The notes under the pieces: generated by a model
The model's input: the letters and a program-made list of their open reading frames with translations, nothing else
Database searches by the model: none
Told to the model about the DNA's origin: nothing
From: Symbiodinium natans
Lineage: Eukaryota; Sar; Dinophyceae; Suessiales; Symbiodiniaceae
Length of the DNA: 64,000 nucleotides
NCBI GenBank assembly: GCA_905221605.1
Contig: CAJNDS010001768.1
Span: forward strand, 124,001 to 188,000
Reading direction: 5' to 3'
In this document: positions 55,463 through 64,000 of the stretch, one piece after another
Numbering within the stretch: position 1 is the first letter of the stretch
How the letters are laid out: the number at the start of each line of letters is the position of its first letter
Translations under genes and position numbers: made by a program

Positions 55463-55649
55463 CAAGCCCGAGCCGCCACCGCCACTCCGCCGACGCCGGG
55501 GCGGCGCCGCGCGCCGTGACGCCGAGGCCGTGGCGTAGGCCATGCCATGGCCGAGGGGTTTAGGGTTTAGGGTTTAGGGTTTAGGGCTTGGGGTTTAGGG
55601 TTTAGGGTTTAGGGTTTAGGGTTTAGGGTTTAGGGTTTAGGGTCTAGGG

Positions 55650-56120
55650 TCTAGGGTTTAGCGTTTAGGGCTTAGGGCTTAGGGTTTTGGGGATTTTGGG
55701 GTTTTAGGGTTTAGGGTTGTTGGGCTTTAGGGTTTAGGGTTCTAGGGTTAGGAGGCAAAAGCTTAGGTTTTAGGTTTTAGGCTTTAGGGGTTGTAGGTCT
55801 AAATGGTTTAGATTGTAGGGGGGGTTACACGGGTACGGGGTTTAGGGCGTTAGACTGTAACTTTTTTGGGCTTCAGGCCTCAAGTAGGGTTTTAGGGCTT
55901 AGGGTTCAGGGGTTATAGGGTTGAACGGCTTTCGGAGCTACAGGGTCTTAGAGCTTTTCGGGGCTGAAGGTTGAGGGTTTGAGGGGTGTTAAGGAGTTGG
56001 GATTAAAGGTCTGCGGGTTTCGAGGGTTTAGGGGTTATGGGGTGTTGGGGGACAGGGAAAAAAGGTCTCAAGGCTTTCGGGGTGTTAGGGTTTTGATTTT
56101 TTAGGCGGGTTAGGGTTTAG
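55650..56120. other. Degenerate telomere-type DNA, no gene
   Basis: Variants such as TTTTAGGG, GGGGTTTT and GCTTTAGG mixed with unique bases. No exon-like island that I can support. Confidence 0.6.
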
Positions 56121-56123
56121 GCT

Positions 56124-56230
56124 AGACCCAGGAGTAACCTAGGAATGAAAAAGGGCACCCCTTTGGGTTTTAAGGGGATGATAAGGGAACCCCAACCCCA
56201 AAAAAAGGGGAATAAGGGCCTACTGCGGCC
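56124..56230. mobile_element. MITE-like, family AGACCCAGGAGTA, good copy
   Basis: AGACCCAGGAGTAACCTAGG on the left, AATAAGGGCCTACTGCGGCC on the right. The core has AAAAAGGGCACCCCTTTGGG and AAGGGAACCCC. Confidence 0.8.
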
Positions 56231-56901
56231 TGCTCGAGGGTGTAGTAGGCTTCTTCAGGGCTTTTGGCTTTCGGGATTTGGCGTGTGTAGGGCTTGGGGA
56301 TGTTGTAGGCCTATACTATACCGTGCAGGGCCTTGAAGTGCCAGGGTTTAGGGTTTGGGATTTACAATTTAGGTTTTAGGAACTACGGCTTGGGGTTTTC
56401 AGGGGCCATTGCTTCAGGGGTTTCAGATCATGTTCGGATGTAGGTTTGAGCCAGGATCTAGAGATTCGGGGTTTCAGGTCTAGGGTTTGGGGGTTCCTCG
56501 CATTGTCTTTGCAAGGCCGTTGACTTCTGCTCGGGGGTGTTGGTCGCTTTGCCTCAATCTCACGGGCGCGTGAAGATTGTAGGGTAGGTCTGACTTCGGA
56601 ACCTCAGCACCTCAAATCCGCAGATCTGGAACCCAGCGCAAAGCAAAGGCCTCGCAACCCTTATAACCCTTAGACCTTACAAGCCCTGTAGTTCATCCTA
56701 AGACAGAACTTCAGGAGACCCAAACCCTACGAATAGAGGGTATCCCAAAAAGAACCTATACCCTAAACCCGAAACCCTAAACCCTAAACCCTCAACCCGA
56801 AACCCTAAACTTTGAACCCTGAACCCTAAACCCTAAACCCTAAACCCTAAACCCCACTCTGCCACCATTTAGAGAAGCGCCCATGTGCGACGGCCCGGAG
56901 C

Positions 56902-59900
56902 CTTGGCCGTACCATCGTCGGCCACACTGGCGACCACCGACCCTTCGCGCGACTTCGGTTGACAGTCTGAGGGTAGAAAGGGTAGAAAGGGTAGAAAGGG
57001 TAGAAAGGGTAGAAAGGGTTTAGGGTTTAGGGTTTAGGGTTTAGGGTTTAGGGTTTAGGGTCTACAATAAACTCCAAAAAGTTGGAACATCCTTATCCCC
57101 GTACTCCAAAAGGTCTACTAAAGGAAATCCCAGCCAAAGAGCCCAATACCCCTTTCTCAAGGCGAGAATATCTTAAGGACCATTCCTTAATGAAGGAGTA
57201 TTGGGCTCTCTGGGGACCCCTCACAGGGTTAGGGTTCAAGGTTAGCGATGAGGGTGTTAAGCACTTCGCGGTTGACTTGTCGATGTATGGGGTGATGGGT
57301 TTTGGGGTCTAGGGTGCATCTAGGTTAGAATGTTTAGAATACATGTTCAGGGTTTAGGGGTGGACAAGGGCGAGAGTAGCCATTTTCCAGCAGGATACGA
57401 AAGAGATAAACTATCGTTCTTGAGGCGCACAAAGTCACTAGACCCAAGAGTAACCAGGCTTTTGAGGGAACCTACACCCCCCCCCCCCCCCCCCCCCACA
57501 AAAAAAAAAAAAAACAAAACAAAGACTAAACCCTAAACCCTAAAACCCTAACACCCTAACACCCTAAACCCTGAACCCCTGAACCCTAAACCCTAAACCC
57601 TAAACCCTGAACCCTAAACCCTAAACCCTAAACCCTAAACTCTAAACCCTAAACCCTAAACCCTAACCAAAAAAGGAACAAGGAGCCTACTCTGGGGCCC
57701 TCGAAAGTGATGATCTTGCTGCTCAACTCGTCGGGCTTGCATCTTGGGACTCCAACCCGTGCACCCCAACTTTGCAACTATCAACCCTAAACCCTAAACC
57801 CTAAACCCTAAACAAAAAAAACCTACACCCTAAACGCAGACCGGAACCGTGGGGCATAGGCACCCTCAACCCCAATCCCCCAAACCCAACTGCGAAACTA
57901 CTAGTTGCTTAAGAACCCCGAAAAAAACAATCTTCCTTTTTAAGGGTCATATAGGGATTAAAATTGTTTTATTCTTATGGTGTTCTTAAGCAAATAGTAG
58001 GAGATCCCTGTTGTTGGAAGTCCCCTCCTGAGCCGCAGAAGCAGAGCCCCGTGACGTAGTCCTGGTGATTATTCACGTGAGGGTTTAGGGTTTAGGGTTT
58101 CGGTTTTAGAGATATCCACAGAAAGCACCCTGCACCCTAAACCCTGAACCCCCAAGCATAAACCCTGCAAAGAGGGCTTTAAGTTGAGATTTAGGGTTTA
58201 GGGTTTAGGGTTTAGGCTCTCGGAGTTTGAGGTTTAGGGTTTGGGCTTTGGAAGTGGGTTTTAAGGTGTAGAGTGTAGGGCTTGTGGAGGCAATGGTCAT
58301 TAAAGCCTGCCTGCTTCTTGGCGGTCCTTTGGTAACCCAAAAACTAGCACTTGGTTGCTTAAGGTTCGATCAGGTTCGAAGTATCAACCTTGTCGGAACA
58401 CATGCATGATCTGATTTAGGAAAACAAGGGGTGTAGACTTTATTGAACACCTTCTGGCTTAGGGTTTAGGGTTTAGGGTTTGCCCGATCGTATTCCAAAC
58501 CCTGAACCATACGGGCACGTGGTTAAACAAGCACACGGATCTTGGCATGCATGAAGCCTTCGCTCGTCCGGCCTTGCTTTGGGTCTGGTATGGTATAGAA
58601 TCTCACAGCTAGTCTGTTGGTAGCTGCATTTAGGGATGCTGAGCCTTGAATGAACCTAAATTGGTATTTGCTTAAGAAATACTCAAACAATTGCAACAAA
58701 TCCTTCTTATAAGGGCAATCTAGGGAGTATTAGTCCTCTTGTTTTTTTTTTTTTTGGGGGGGGGGGGTCTTAAGCGTAGCAGTAAAGCGCTCTCGAAAGT
58801 AACCTACTTGTAAGAGAACCTAACCCCTAAAACAAGGGGGAACAAGGGCGGACTCTGGGTTCTAGATGTCCCACGTTTGGGTTATAGAGTTCTTAAGGGA
58901 GGGGAGTTCAAGGGGGGTGTGTATCCCAAGGTTACAGAAAATACTCCCTACTACTCCCTAATGCTCCCTAAGCTTCCTAGGTACCTACCCCCCCCATGAA
59001 CCCCCCTAACCCTTAAACCCTTAAGAACCCTCCAAACCTAGTAACTCATGAACCCGTCTCCCTTAAGAACCCGATAATTCCGTCCTGATGGCCTTCCAGG
59101 CAGCGTTGCTCGCCGAGCGTCTGGGCAGCGTGGGAGGCAAGAATTCGGGGCTTGTCTATGGCCTTAAACCCTAAACCCTAAACTTGGGTTCGGCCGGTCC
59201 ACACTAACAGTCAAATCACGCCGTGGCCTTATAACACACAGGCCAAAAATAGCACCAGGAATCCCAGTCAATTTTAGCATTTACCGGGTGCTTCTTTTTG
59301 TGGGTCTGCTGGTGGTGACTGTTAGTCACATAGCAGCAGAAATAGCACCAGAAATAGCACCAGAAATAGCACAAACAATAGCACAGAAAATAGCCCCAGA
59401 AATAGCGCCAGGAATAGCACAAAACATAGCACCAGAAATAGCACAAACAATAGCACCAGAAATAGCACCAGGAATCCCAGTCAATTTTAGCAGCTTAGCA
59501 TTTACCGGGTGCTGTTTTTTGTGGGTCTGCTGATGGTGATTGTTAGTCACATAGCACCAGCAACAGCACCAGAAATAGCACCAGAAATAGCACCAGAAAT
59601 AGCACAAACAATAGCACAAAAACTAGCACCAGAAATAGCACAAACAATAGCACAAAAAGTAGCACCAGAAATAGCACCAGGAATAGCACAAAAAAATGCA
59701 CCAGAAATAGCACCAGAAATAGCACCAGGAATAGCACCAGGAATAGCACCAGGAATTGCAGGAATCTCAGTCATTTTTTTGGCATTTACCGGGTGCTTTT
59801 ATTTGTGGGTCTGCTGGTGGTGACTGTTAGTGTGGACCGGCCGAACCCAACCCTAAACCCTAAACCCTAAACCCTAAACCCGAAACTCTAAACCCTAAAC

Positions 59901-62900
59901 CCTAAACCCTAAACATGGAAACAAGGGTAAGGGATCCCAAGTATGCCTTCTTATATCTTGTTTCTTAAGGTTTCGGGGCTAATTATATAGCAAAGGGACC
60001 CAGATTCAGGGCCCCACTTGGAACCTTCGAGCTTGGCGGATGGGGGTTTAGGGTTTAGGGTTTAGGCTTTAGGGTAGTGTCAGGTTTTAGGGTTTAGGGT
60101 GTAGGGTTTAAGGAATGTAGTGTTTGCAGGTGATTCGGTGCTTGACGGCGAAGCCAAGGATAAGGGAATCGGTCCCTCAGAAGTGCGGGAATAGCTAGTT
60201 CATGGTTAGGATAAGATTGAAAATTTAATTTGTCATTCCTTATTGGGTTTAAGTACCCTTCAAAATGCAAAATGTTACCCAACTATCACAAAGATAAGGT
60301 GCCACTGGTCATCCAAGAGAGCGCCACCAGAAAGCTTTCTTTCCCCGGATTCTCACCTCCGATCCCCCGAATCCTGAACTCCTAAACCCTCAACCCCAAA
60401 CCCCTAAACCCTAAACCCCTAAACCCTAAACTTGAAACCGCAGACTTGCACTGAACCTCGGACTTGACGTATCCACGCATGTGGGAGACTGGACTAAACC
60501 CCTGAACTAAACCCAAGAGGAACCTAGGAATGCAAAGGGTGCTCCTTTTGGTTTAGATGTGCTTGTAACGGAACCCACCAAAGAAAAGGAATAAGGGCCT
60601 ACTAGTGAACCATACTGCCCTGCTACATCCCTAAACCCCATTAAAAAAACTGTCAATCTTACATTGCCCTTGAGATCCTACAGATTCTAGAAACACTCAG
60701 CACTAAAACCCTACCCGAAAACCAAACACCGCGCCCTGCAAGCCCCTGCACCTCGGAGCACCACAGGCGGATCGTGCGGTCGTCGGACGCGCTGGCGATG
60801 GTCTGCTCGTCCTGGCGGGCTCGTGGTAAGGGCAGCACCCAAACATCGAAGTCCTCAATCTACTTGGCAACCCAGTAACCATCATATAGCATGGGTCACC
60901 GTTTTTGGGTTGGTGACTCTAGAAGGTCACCCAGAACCAAGAAAAGGGGGGGCAAAGGGCACCACTGGGCTACCAAGTCTACCTCACTGTTTTCTCAGTC
61001 TCAGGCTTCTTACCCAAGAAGCAGCGTGGTTCAAGGGACTAAAGAAGGGGGGCCTCAGAAGGGACCTTAGGCATTCTTTAGGGTTTATTTAGGGGCTACT
61101 TCGGTATATTAGGGACTATATGAGGTACATGTGAGGGTATTAATAAGGGGGGAATAATAAGATTAAAGGTCCCTTCTAGGGGTCCCTCCTTCTACCCCTT
61201 GAGCCTTAAGTGGTTGCAAGCAACAGAGTTTACCTACTGGTTCTTAGTAGGGAAGGGAAGTAAGTACCCCACAGAATCCCTTAAAAGGGTATGCGCAGGG
61301 GGGATATAAGGTGCCAAATTCCCTCGTTCCCTACTAAGAACCAGTAGGTGCTGAGTGCACTATACTCCCCTGTTTTGTCGGGCTCGTGTTTTCAGGATGC
61401 TGTTGGGTTCCCGAAGGCTTCCAAACCCTTATGAACCTAAACCCTAACCCCTAGACCCTAACTCCTAAATCCCGGACCCGAGCAGCCCCAAAACCCAAAA
61501 CCCTGAACCCAAAACCCAAAACCCTATATAAACCCCAAACCCTAAGCCCTGAACCAGCAAGCGGTCGCGGGTCCGGCGAGAGGGCGACGGCTCGGACGCT
61601 GTCCTCGTGGCCACGCCTGGAAATAACTTGTCTGCTAGACAAAAGAGGTAGGGTTTAGGGTTTAGGGACCCAACCGTCACGTAGGACTAAAAAGGGTATC
61701 CATTTAGGTTTAATTAAAGAGCCTATAAGGGAACCCCAAACCCCAAACCCCAAACTCTAAACCCTAAGCAAAATGGAATTAGGGCCCACTCGTGGGTCCT
61801 AGTCCAGGCCTGCAGCCCCGAAGCCTTGATCAAAGTTCGGGCAAACGAACCCTGAAGGTGCAAGCTTGAGAGGGGGATTAGGGTTTAGGGTTTAGGGTTT
61901 AGTGTTTCGGGCTCTGGGAGCCAAGGGTTTAGAGTTTAGGGTTTCTCTTGCATCCTAAATTGGGATGTACCCCCTTCTACTAACAGTCCTTCATAGGCAT
62001 TATAATCCATATTAAGGACTGATAGTATAAGGAGGAACATCCCAAACACAAAAGCGATCTAGGATTGGGTTATACGTGCCCTGAACCTCCAAGTAAGCAG
62101 CATCTAAGCTCCTGGCAGGACACCAACGACTTCAAGCGTCCGCGCGTTCCAGAGCCTGCCAGAAAAAATCTTGATGGTTCGCCTTAAGAAAGCTAGGGTT
62201 TCTTGGTAGCCCGGAAACCTTCTTGTAATAAGGTTACCCTTGTTTTGTTTGGGTACTTCATAAGGGAACCCAGAACAGAAGAAAGGGGTGGAGGGTGCCA
62301 CTGGGCCACCAAGGTTCAGCGGTCGAGGGTTTAGCAAACCTTCTCTTTTGTAAGAAGAGAAGCTGTTTGGTTCATAAGGTGGCTTTCAAAGGGACCTGAA
62401 GTCTACGGTCATGGCAACCCGAAACGCCCACGTAAAGCAGCAGCTTGTCAACTTCCTTGTTTAGGGGTGAGGGCTCAGGGAAGCCAAAACATGTACTTGA
62501 GCCCCCAAGTCACTACCGATATAGGAACGGAAAGGTGAACCCTGGTTTAGGGTTTAGGGTTTAGGGTTCAGGGTTTAGGGTTCAGGGTTTAGGGTTTAGG
62601 GTTTAGGGTTGTCATGCCCTTTGCGTTAGGGTCTGTCTGCCATCACTACGAGTACCTTGGGGGTCAAGATATTGCACATTAACCTTCTAGGTTGCCCAGC
62701 GACCTCGGATGAAAAAGGGTGCCCTTTCTTGCTTAAAGGGTTTCAAAAGGGAACGTAAACCCCCCCCCCCCCCCCCCTCCCCGCAAAAAAAAGGGAATAG
62801 GGGCACCACTGGGCATCCTAGGTCCTAGCCTTCGTGTGCTTTGGGACATTTTGGGATTAGTGCTCCGGGGCCGAAGCAATGAAAAACCTAAAGTCCAAGC

Positions 62901-63050
62901 CCCTGAACCCTAAACCCTAAATGTCCTAACCCTGAGCCCTAAATCCTAAACACGAAAATTCCTAACCCTAAACCCTAAACCCCAAACCCTAAACCCCCCC
63001 CTGCCCTCAGCGATGCACCTCACCGTCCGGTCCCAGCTTCCGCTCACAAC
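56902..63050 (-). CDS. WD40-repeat protein, at least six micro-exons
   Basis: Exons 5' to 3': 63050-63019 (VVSGSWDRTV), 62155-62110 (LWNARTLEVVGVLPG), 61616-61559 (GHEDSVRAVALSPDPRPL), 60811-60760 (DEQTIASASDDRTIRLW), about 59120-59085 (RCLEGHQDG) and 56942-56902 (SVVASVADDGTAK). These are ordered WD40 blade pieces: G-H, V-x-A-V-A-x-S-P-D, S-x-S-x-D-x-T-I-R-L-W. Exons 1-2 join in phase to read DRTVRLWN through a GT donor, and exons 3-4 join through a GC donor. Other joins are undecided: exon 3 could start at 61616 or 61603, and exons are surely missing. WD40 propellers are protein-interaction scaffolds; the partner is unknown. The TIR element at 59184 lies in an intron. Confidence 0.75.
56969..57014 (+). 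repeat. (GGGTAGAAA) array
   Basis: Five 9-bp units GGGTAGAAA feed directly into a TTTAGGG array at 57015-57060, right of WD40 exon 56902-56942. Confidence 0.9.
57066..57220. mobile_element. Inverted-repeat element with AAAGAGCCCAATACCC arms
   Basis: AAAGAGCCCAATACCCCTTT and its inverse AGGAGTATTGGGCTCT flank a short centre. The left part (AGTTGGAACATCCTTATCCC) also occurs at 26970-27000, and GGTGCATTGGGCTCTTTGGG at 31035 is a related arm. Confidence 0.6.
57436..57708. mobile_element. MITE-like AGACCCAGGAGTA copy expanded by telomere repeats
   Basis: The left arm (GACCCAAGAGTAACCAGG, GAGGGAACCTACACC) and right arm (AAAAAAGGAACAAGGAGCCT, ACTCTGGGGCCC) are those of the family. The centre is replaced by about 20 C, 15 A and about 130 bp of CCCTAAA units, so the element is roughly 270 bp instead of 110 bp. 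Confidence 0.65.
57898..58000. mobile_element. MITE-like, family CTACTAATTTGCTTAAG, copy 3
   Basis: CTACTAGTTGCTTAAGAACC on the left, GTTCTTAAGCAAATAGTAG on the right. The best-preserved arms of the family. Confidence 0.8.
58662..58782. mobile_element. MITE-like, family CTACTAATTTGCTTAAG, copy 4
   Basis: TTGCTTAAGAAATACTC on the left and TCTTAAGCGTAGCAG on the right, with a T14-G12 homopolymer junction inserted before the right arm. Confidence 0.65.
59184..59850. mobile_element. 667-bp TIR element with 12-bp minisatellite, copy 2
   Basis: Same architecture and the same perfect 30-bp terminal repeats as 15680-16337 (TTGGGTTCGGCCGGTCCACA...). It differs by substitutions and by unit number in the minisatellite. 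Flanks are again CCCTAAAC on the left and CCCTAAA on the right, but the DNA beyond those units is unrelated to copy 1. This indicates independent insertion into the same kind of target, or movement together with the tract. Its ORFs are repeat-driven. Confidence 0.9.
60190..60300. repeat. Dispersed repeat shared with 19965-20110
   Basis: CTAGTTCATGGTTAGGA, GGGTTTAAGTACCCT and TTACCCAACTATCACAAAGA match the earlier copy. No terminal inverted repeats recognised. Confidence 0.6.
60510..60606. mobile_element. MITE-like, family AGACCCAGGAGTA, copy
   Basis: AAACCCAAGAGGAACCTAGG on the left, GGAATAAGGGCCTACTAG on the right; the outermost bases are eroded. Confidence 0.65.
60863..60977. mobile_element. 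MITE-like, family CTTGGNAACCCAGT, best copy
   Basis: CTTGGCAACCCAGTAACC on the left, GGGCACCACTGGGCTACCAA then G on the right; the core has GGGTCACC and GGTCACCCAGAACCAAG. It begins about 50 bp from the acceptor of WD40 exon 60760-60811. Confidence 0.75.
61030..61205. mobile_element. Dispersed element, GGTTCAAGGGACTAAAGAAG ends
   Basis: Left GGTTCAAGGGACTAAAGAAG, right CCTTCTACCCCTTGAGCC; interior GGGGCTACTTCGGTATATTA and GGTACATGTGAGGG. Relatives at 28190 and 41390. Confidence 0.6.
61233..61348. mobile_element. MITE-like, family CCTACTGGTTCTTAGTAGGG, intact copy
   Basis: CCTACTGGTTCTTAGTAGGG on the left is perfectly inverted as CCCTACTAAGAACCAGTAGG on the right (20 bp). The interior (ATATAAGGTGCCAAATTCCC) is shared with 47664-47788. 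Confidence 0.85.
61664..61801. mobile_element. MITE-like, family AGACCCAGGAGTA, copy with telomere-like core
   Basis: GGGACCCAACCGTCACGTAGG on the left, TTAGGGCCCACTCGTGGGTC on the right. The core includes AACCCCAAACCCCAAACCCC, a degenerate telomere-type run inside the element. Confidence 0.65.
61960..62045. mobile_element. MITE-like, family TTGGGATGTTCCCCC, copy 4
   Basis: TTGGGATGTACCCCCTTCTA and CTAACAGTCCTT on the left, AAGGACTGATAGTATAAGGA and GGAACATCCCAA on the right; a nearly complete hairpin of 86 bp. Confidence 0.8.
62202..62313. mobile_element. MITE-like, family CTTGGNAACCCAGT, copy
   Basis: CTTGGTAGCCCGGAAACC on the left, GGTGCCACTGGGCCACCAAG on the right. Confidence 0.7.
62687..62821. 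mobile_element. MITE-like, family CTAGGTTGCCCAG, copy 2
   Basis: CTAGGTTGCCCAGCGACC on the left, GGCACCACTGGGCATCCTAG on the right. Same core as 6388-6501 but with a run of about 19 C before AAAAAAAAGGGAATAGG. Confidence 0.8.
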
Positions 63051-63524
63051 CTCGCAAGTGTGGCCGAGATGCAGAATTAGGGGAATCGGGGCTTCGGGAA
63101 TGGGGTTTAGGGTTTAGGATTTAGGGTTTAGGGTTTACGGTTTACTCTGCATGCTCTATATAGCATAACACTTTATGGGATGGTGTCGGGTAGCCAATTG
63201 CCCAAGTCCTTACCAAGAAGCAGTAATGGGCTGTCGTCGGTAGGAAATGAAGGACTTGGGTGTGATGAAATCTTTCTTATCCTTCATCCCGTACAACCCA
63301 AAGCAACCTGAAGGTTGATTACCCGAAACCCTAAACCCTATACCGTAAACCTTATAAACCCTGAACCCGAAACCCTACTGCACCCGGGAGCCCGCAGTCT
63401 GAAAGCCCTACACCCTACACCCCAAACCGTGAATAAACCCTACACCCTACACCCTAAGCAAGCCACCTGGGAGGACTCCCCACCAGCAACCGAGCTGACC
63501 TCGGGGAGATGTGGAAGGACGTAC

Positions 63525-63650
63525 AGGGTTTAGGGTTTAGGGTTTAGGGTTTAGGGTTTAGGGTTTAGGGTTTAGGGTTTAGGGTTTAGGGCTTAGGGTT
63601 TAGGGTGTAGGGTTTAGGGTTTAGGGTTTAGGGTTTAGGGTTTAGGATTC
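63525..63650 (+). repeat. (TTTAGGG) array, about 17 units
   Basis: Long array with one CTTAGGG and one TGTAGGG unit. Confidence 0.95.
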
Positions 63651-63724
63651 AGGGGTTTAGTGTGTAGGGTTTTCATGTTCTTCTGTGCATTGGATGAAGG
63701 AAAAATTGCCCGCTTTGCGTTTCT

Positions 63725-63830
63725 AGACCCAGGAGTAACCTAGGAAAAGACAAGGGTCCCTTTTTGGTTTAAAGGGTTTGTCAGGGCACCAAACCCTAAA
63801 ACAAAAGAAATAAGGGCCTACTCTGGGCCC
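63725..63830. mobile_element. MITE-like, family AGACCCAGGAGTA, good copy
   Basis: AGACCCAGGAGTAACCTAGG on the left, ATAAGGGCCTACTCTGGGCC on the right; the core has ACAAGGGTCCCTTTTTGG and CCAAACCCTAAAAC. Confidence 0.8.
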
Positions 63831-64000
63831 TTGTGTTTGCTGATTTAGGGTTTCGGGTTTAGGGTTGCTTAGACCATCTTAGAATGTGTGCGATGCCAAC
63901 TTGTCTTTGCACGCTTTGAAGACTCAGCAAAACAAAGCCCACAATCCCTGATTCCCTAGAACCTGAATCTATCGAAACGGTTACCCTAACAAGGGGATGA

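Larger units (their letters stand above)
1600..64000. repeat. Pervasive interstitial telomere-type repeats
   Basis: Tracts of TTTAGGG and its complement CCCTAAA, from one unit to about 19, occur throughout the window in both orientations. Degenerate forms (TTCAGGG, TTTGGGG, CTTAGGG, TTTTAGGG, CCCTGAA, CCCTATAA) fill much of the remaining intergenic and intronic DNA. Long clean arrays include 6953-7047, 19414-19518, 20402-20491, 24792-24932, 27437-27623, 30054-30133, 32553-32645, 53818-53935, 55348-55462 and 63525-63650. Orientation switches many times, so this is not one telomere end. Exon islands tend to sit between a left CCCTAAA and a right TTTAGGG tract. Confidence 0.97.

Noticed and set aside
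1600..64000. Window as a chromosome end or subtelomere
   Set aside because: Tracts are short, alternate in orientation many times, and are separated by host exons in order; no terminal array is present.

Overview
This looks like nuclear DNA of a dinoflagellate, most likely Symbiodiniaceae or a close relative. The reasons are a plant-type TTTAGGG telomere motif dispersed everywhere, GC-AG introns, genes read from one strand, a single-exon ankyrin protein with the N-terminus MLRVWSVSG, and RCC1-like repeats of the form AFAAI-DGSV-WG. I see no rRNA, tRNA, CRISPR or bacterial operon structure. Family names come from reading motifs by eye; nothing was searched.

The window is a sea of short telomere-type tracts, (TTTAGGG)n and (CCCTAAA)n with many degenerate variants. 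Embedded in it are unique GC-rich islands of 30-100 bp and at least ten families of short inverted-repeat elements. Read on the minus strand, many islands are exons. The best case is a sugar-nucleotide nucleotidyltransferase gene reassembled from 13 exons of 34-74 nt spread over 15.9 kb (19620 down to 3724). Every exon ends at a GC 5' splice site, the phases agree at all 12 joins, and the family motifs come in the right order: LAAG, PKALLPVAGKP, a V-S-N strand, F-RWA, AGDTLF, FVEKP, SPLFYIL. Ten of the 13 exons have CCCTAAA tracts on their left and TTTAGGG tracts on their right, so in the pre-mRNA most introns begin with UUUAGGG repeats and end with complementary CCCUAAA repeats.

Layout, all genes on the minus strand unless stated: 1-517 RCC1-like repeats (runs off the left edge); 3.7-19.6 kb nucleotidyltransferase, with a Pif1-like helicase scrap near 4.3 kb; 20.5-21.55 kb intact single-exon ankyrin protein whose stop codon lies in a telomere tract; 21.7-26.5 kb isolated candidate exons; 27.66-28.19 kb end of an unknown gene with compact introns; 29-33 kb WD40-like exons and the end of another gene; 33.8-51 kb many small candidate exons (one leucine-rich repeat, two three-exon chains); 52.8-53.55 kb unknown gene with a 504-nt exon and a 70-bp GC-AG intron; 54.6-63.05 kb a WD40-repeat gene. 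Plus-strand candidates are weak (a possible secreted peptide at 43.2 kb, an ORF at 38.3 kb).

Caution: islands this short are often open by chance, and I found equally open frames in islands that must be intronic in the nucleotidyltransferase gene. Isolated exons therefore carry low confidence, while genes supported by ordered family motifs carry high confidence.
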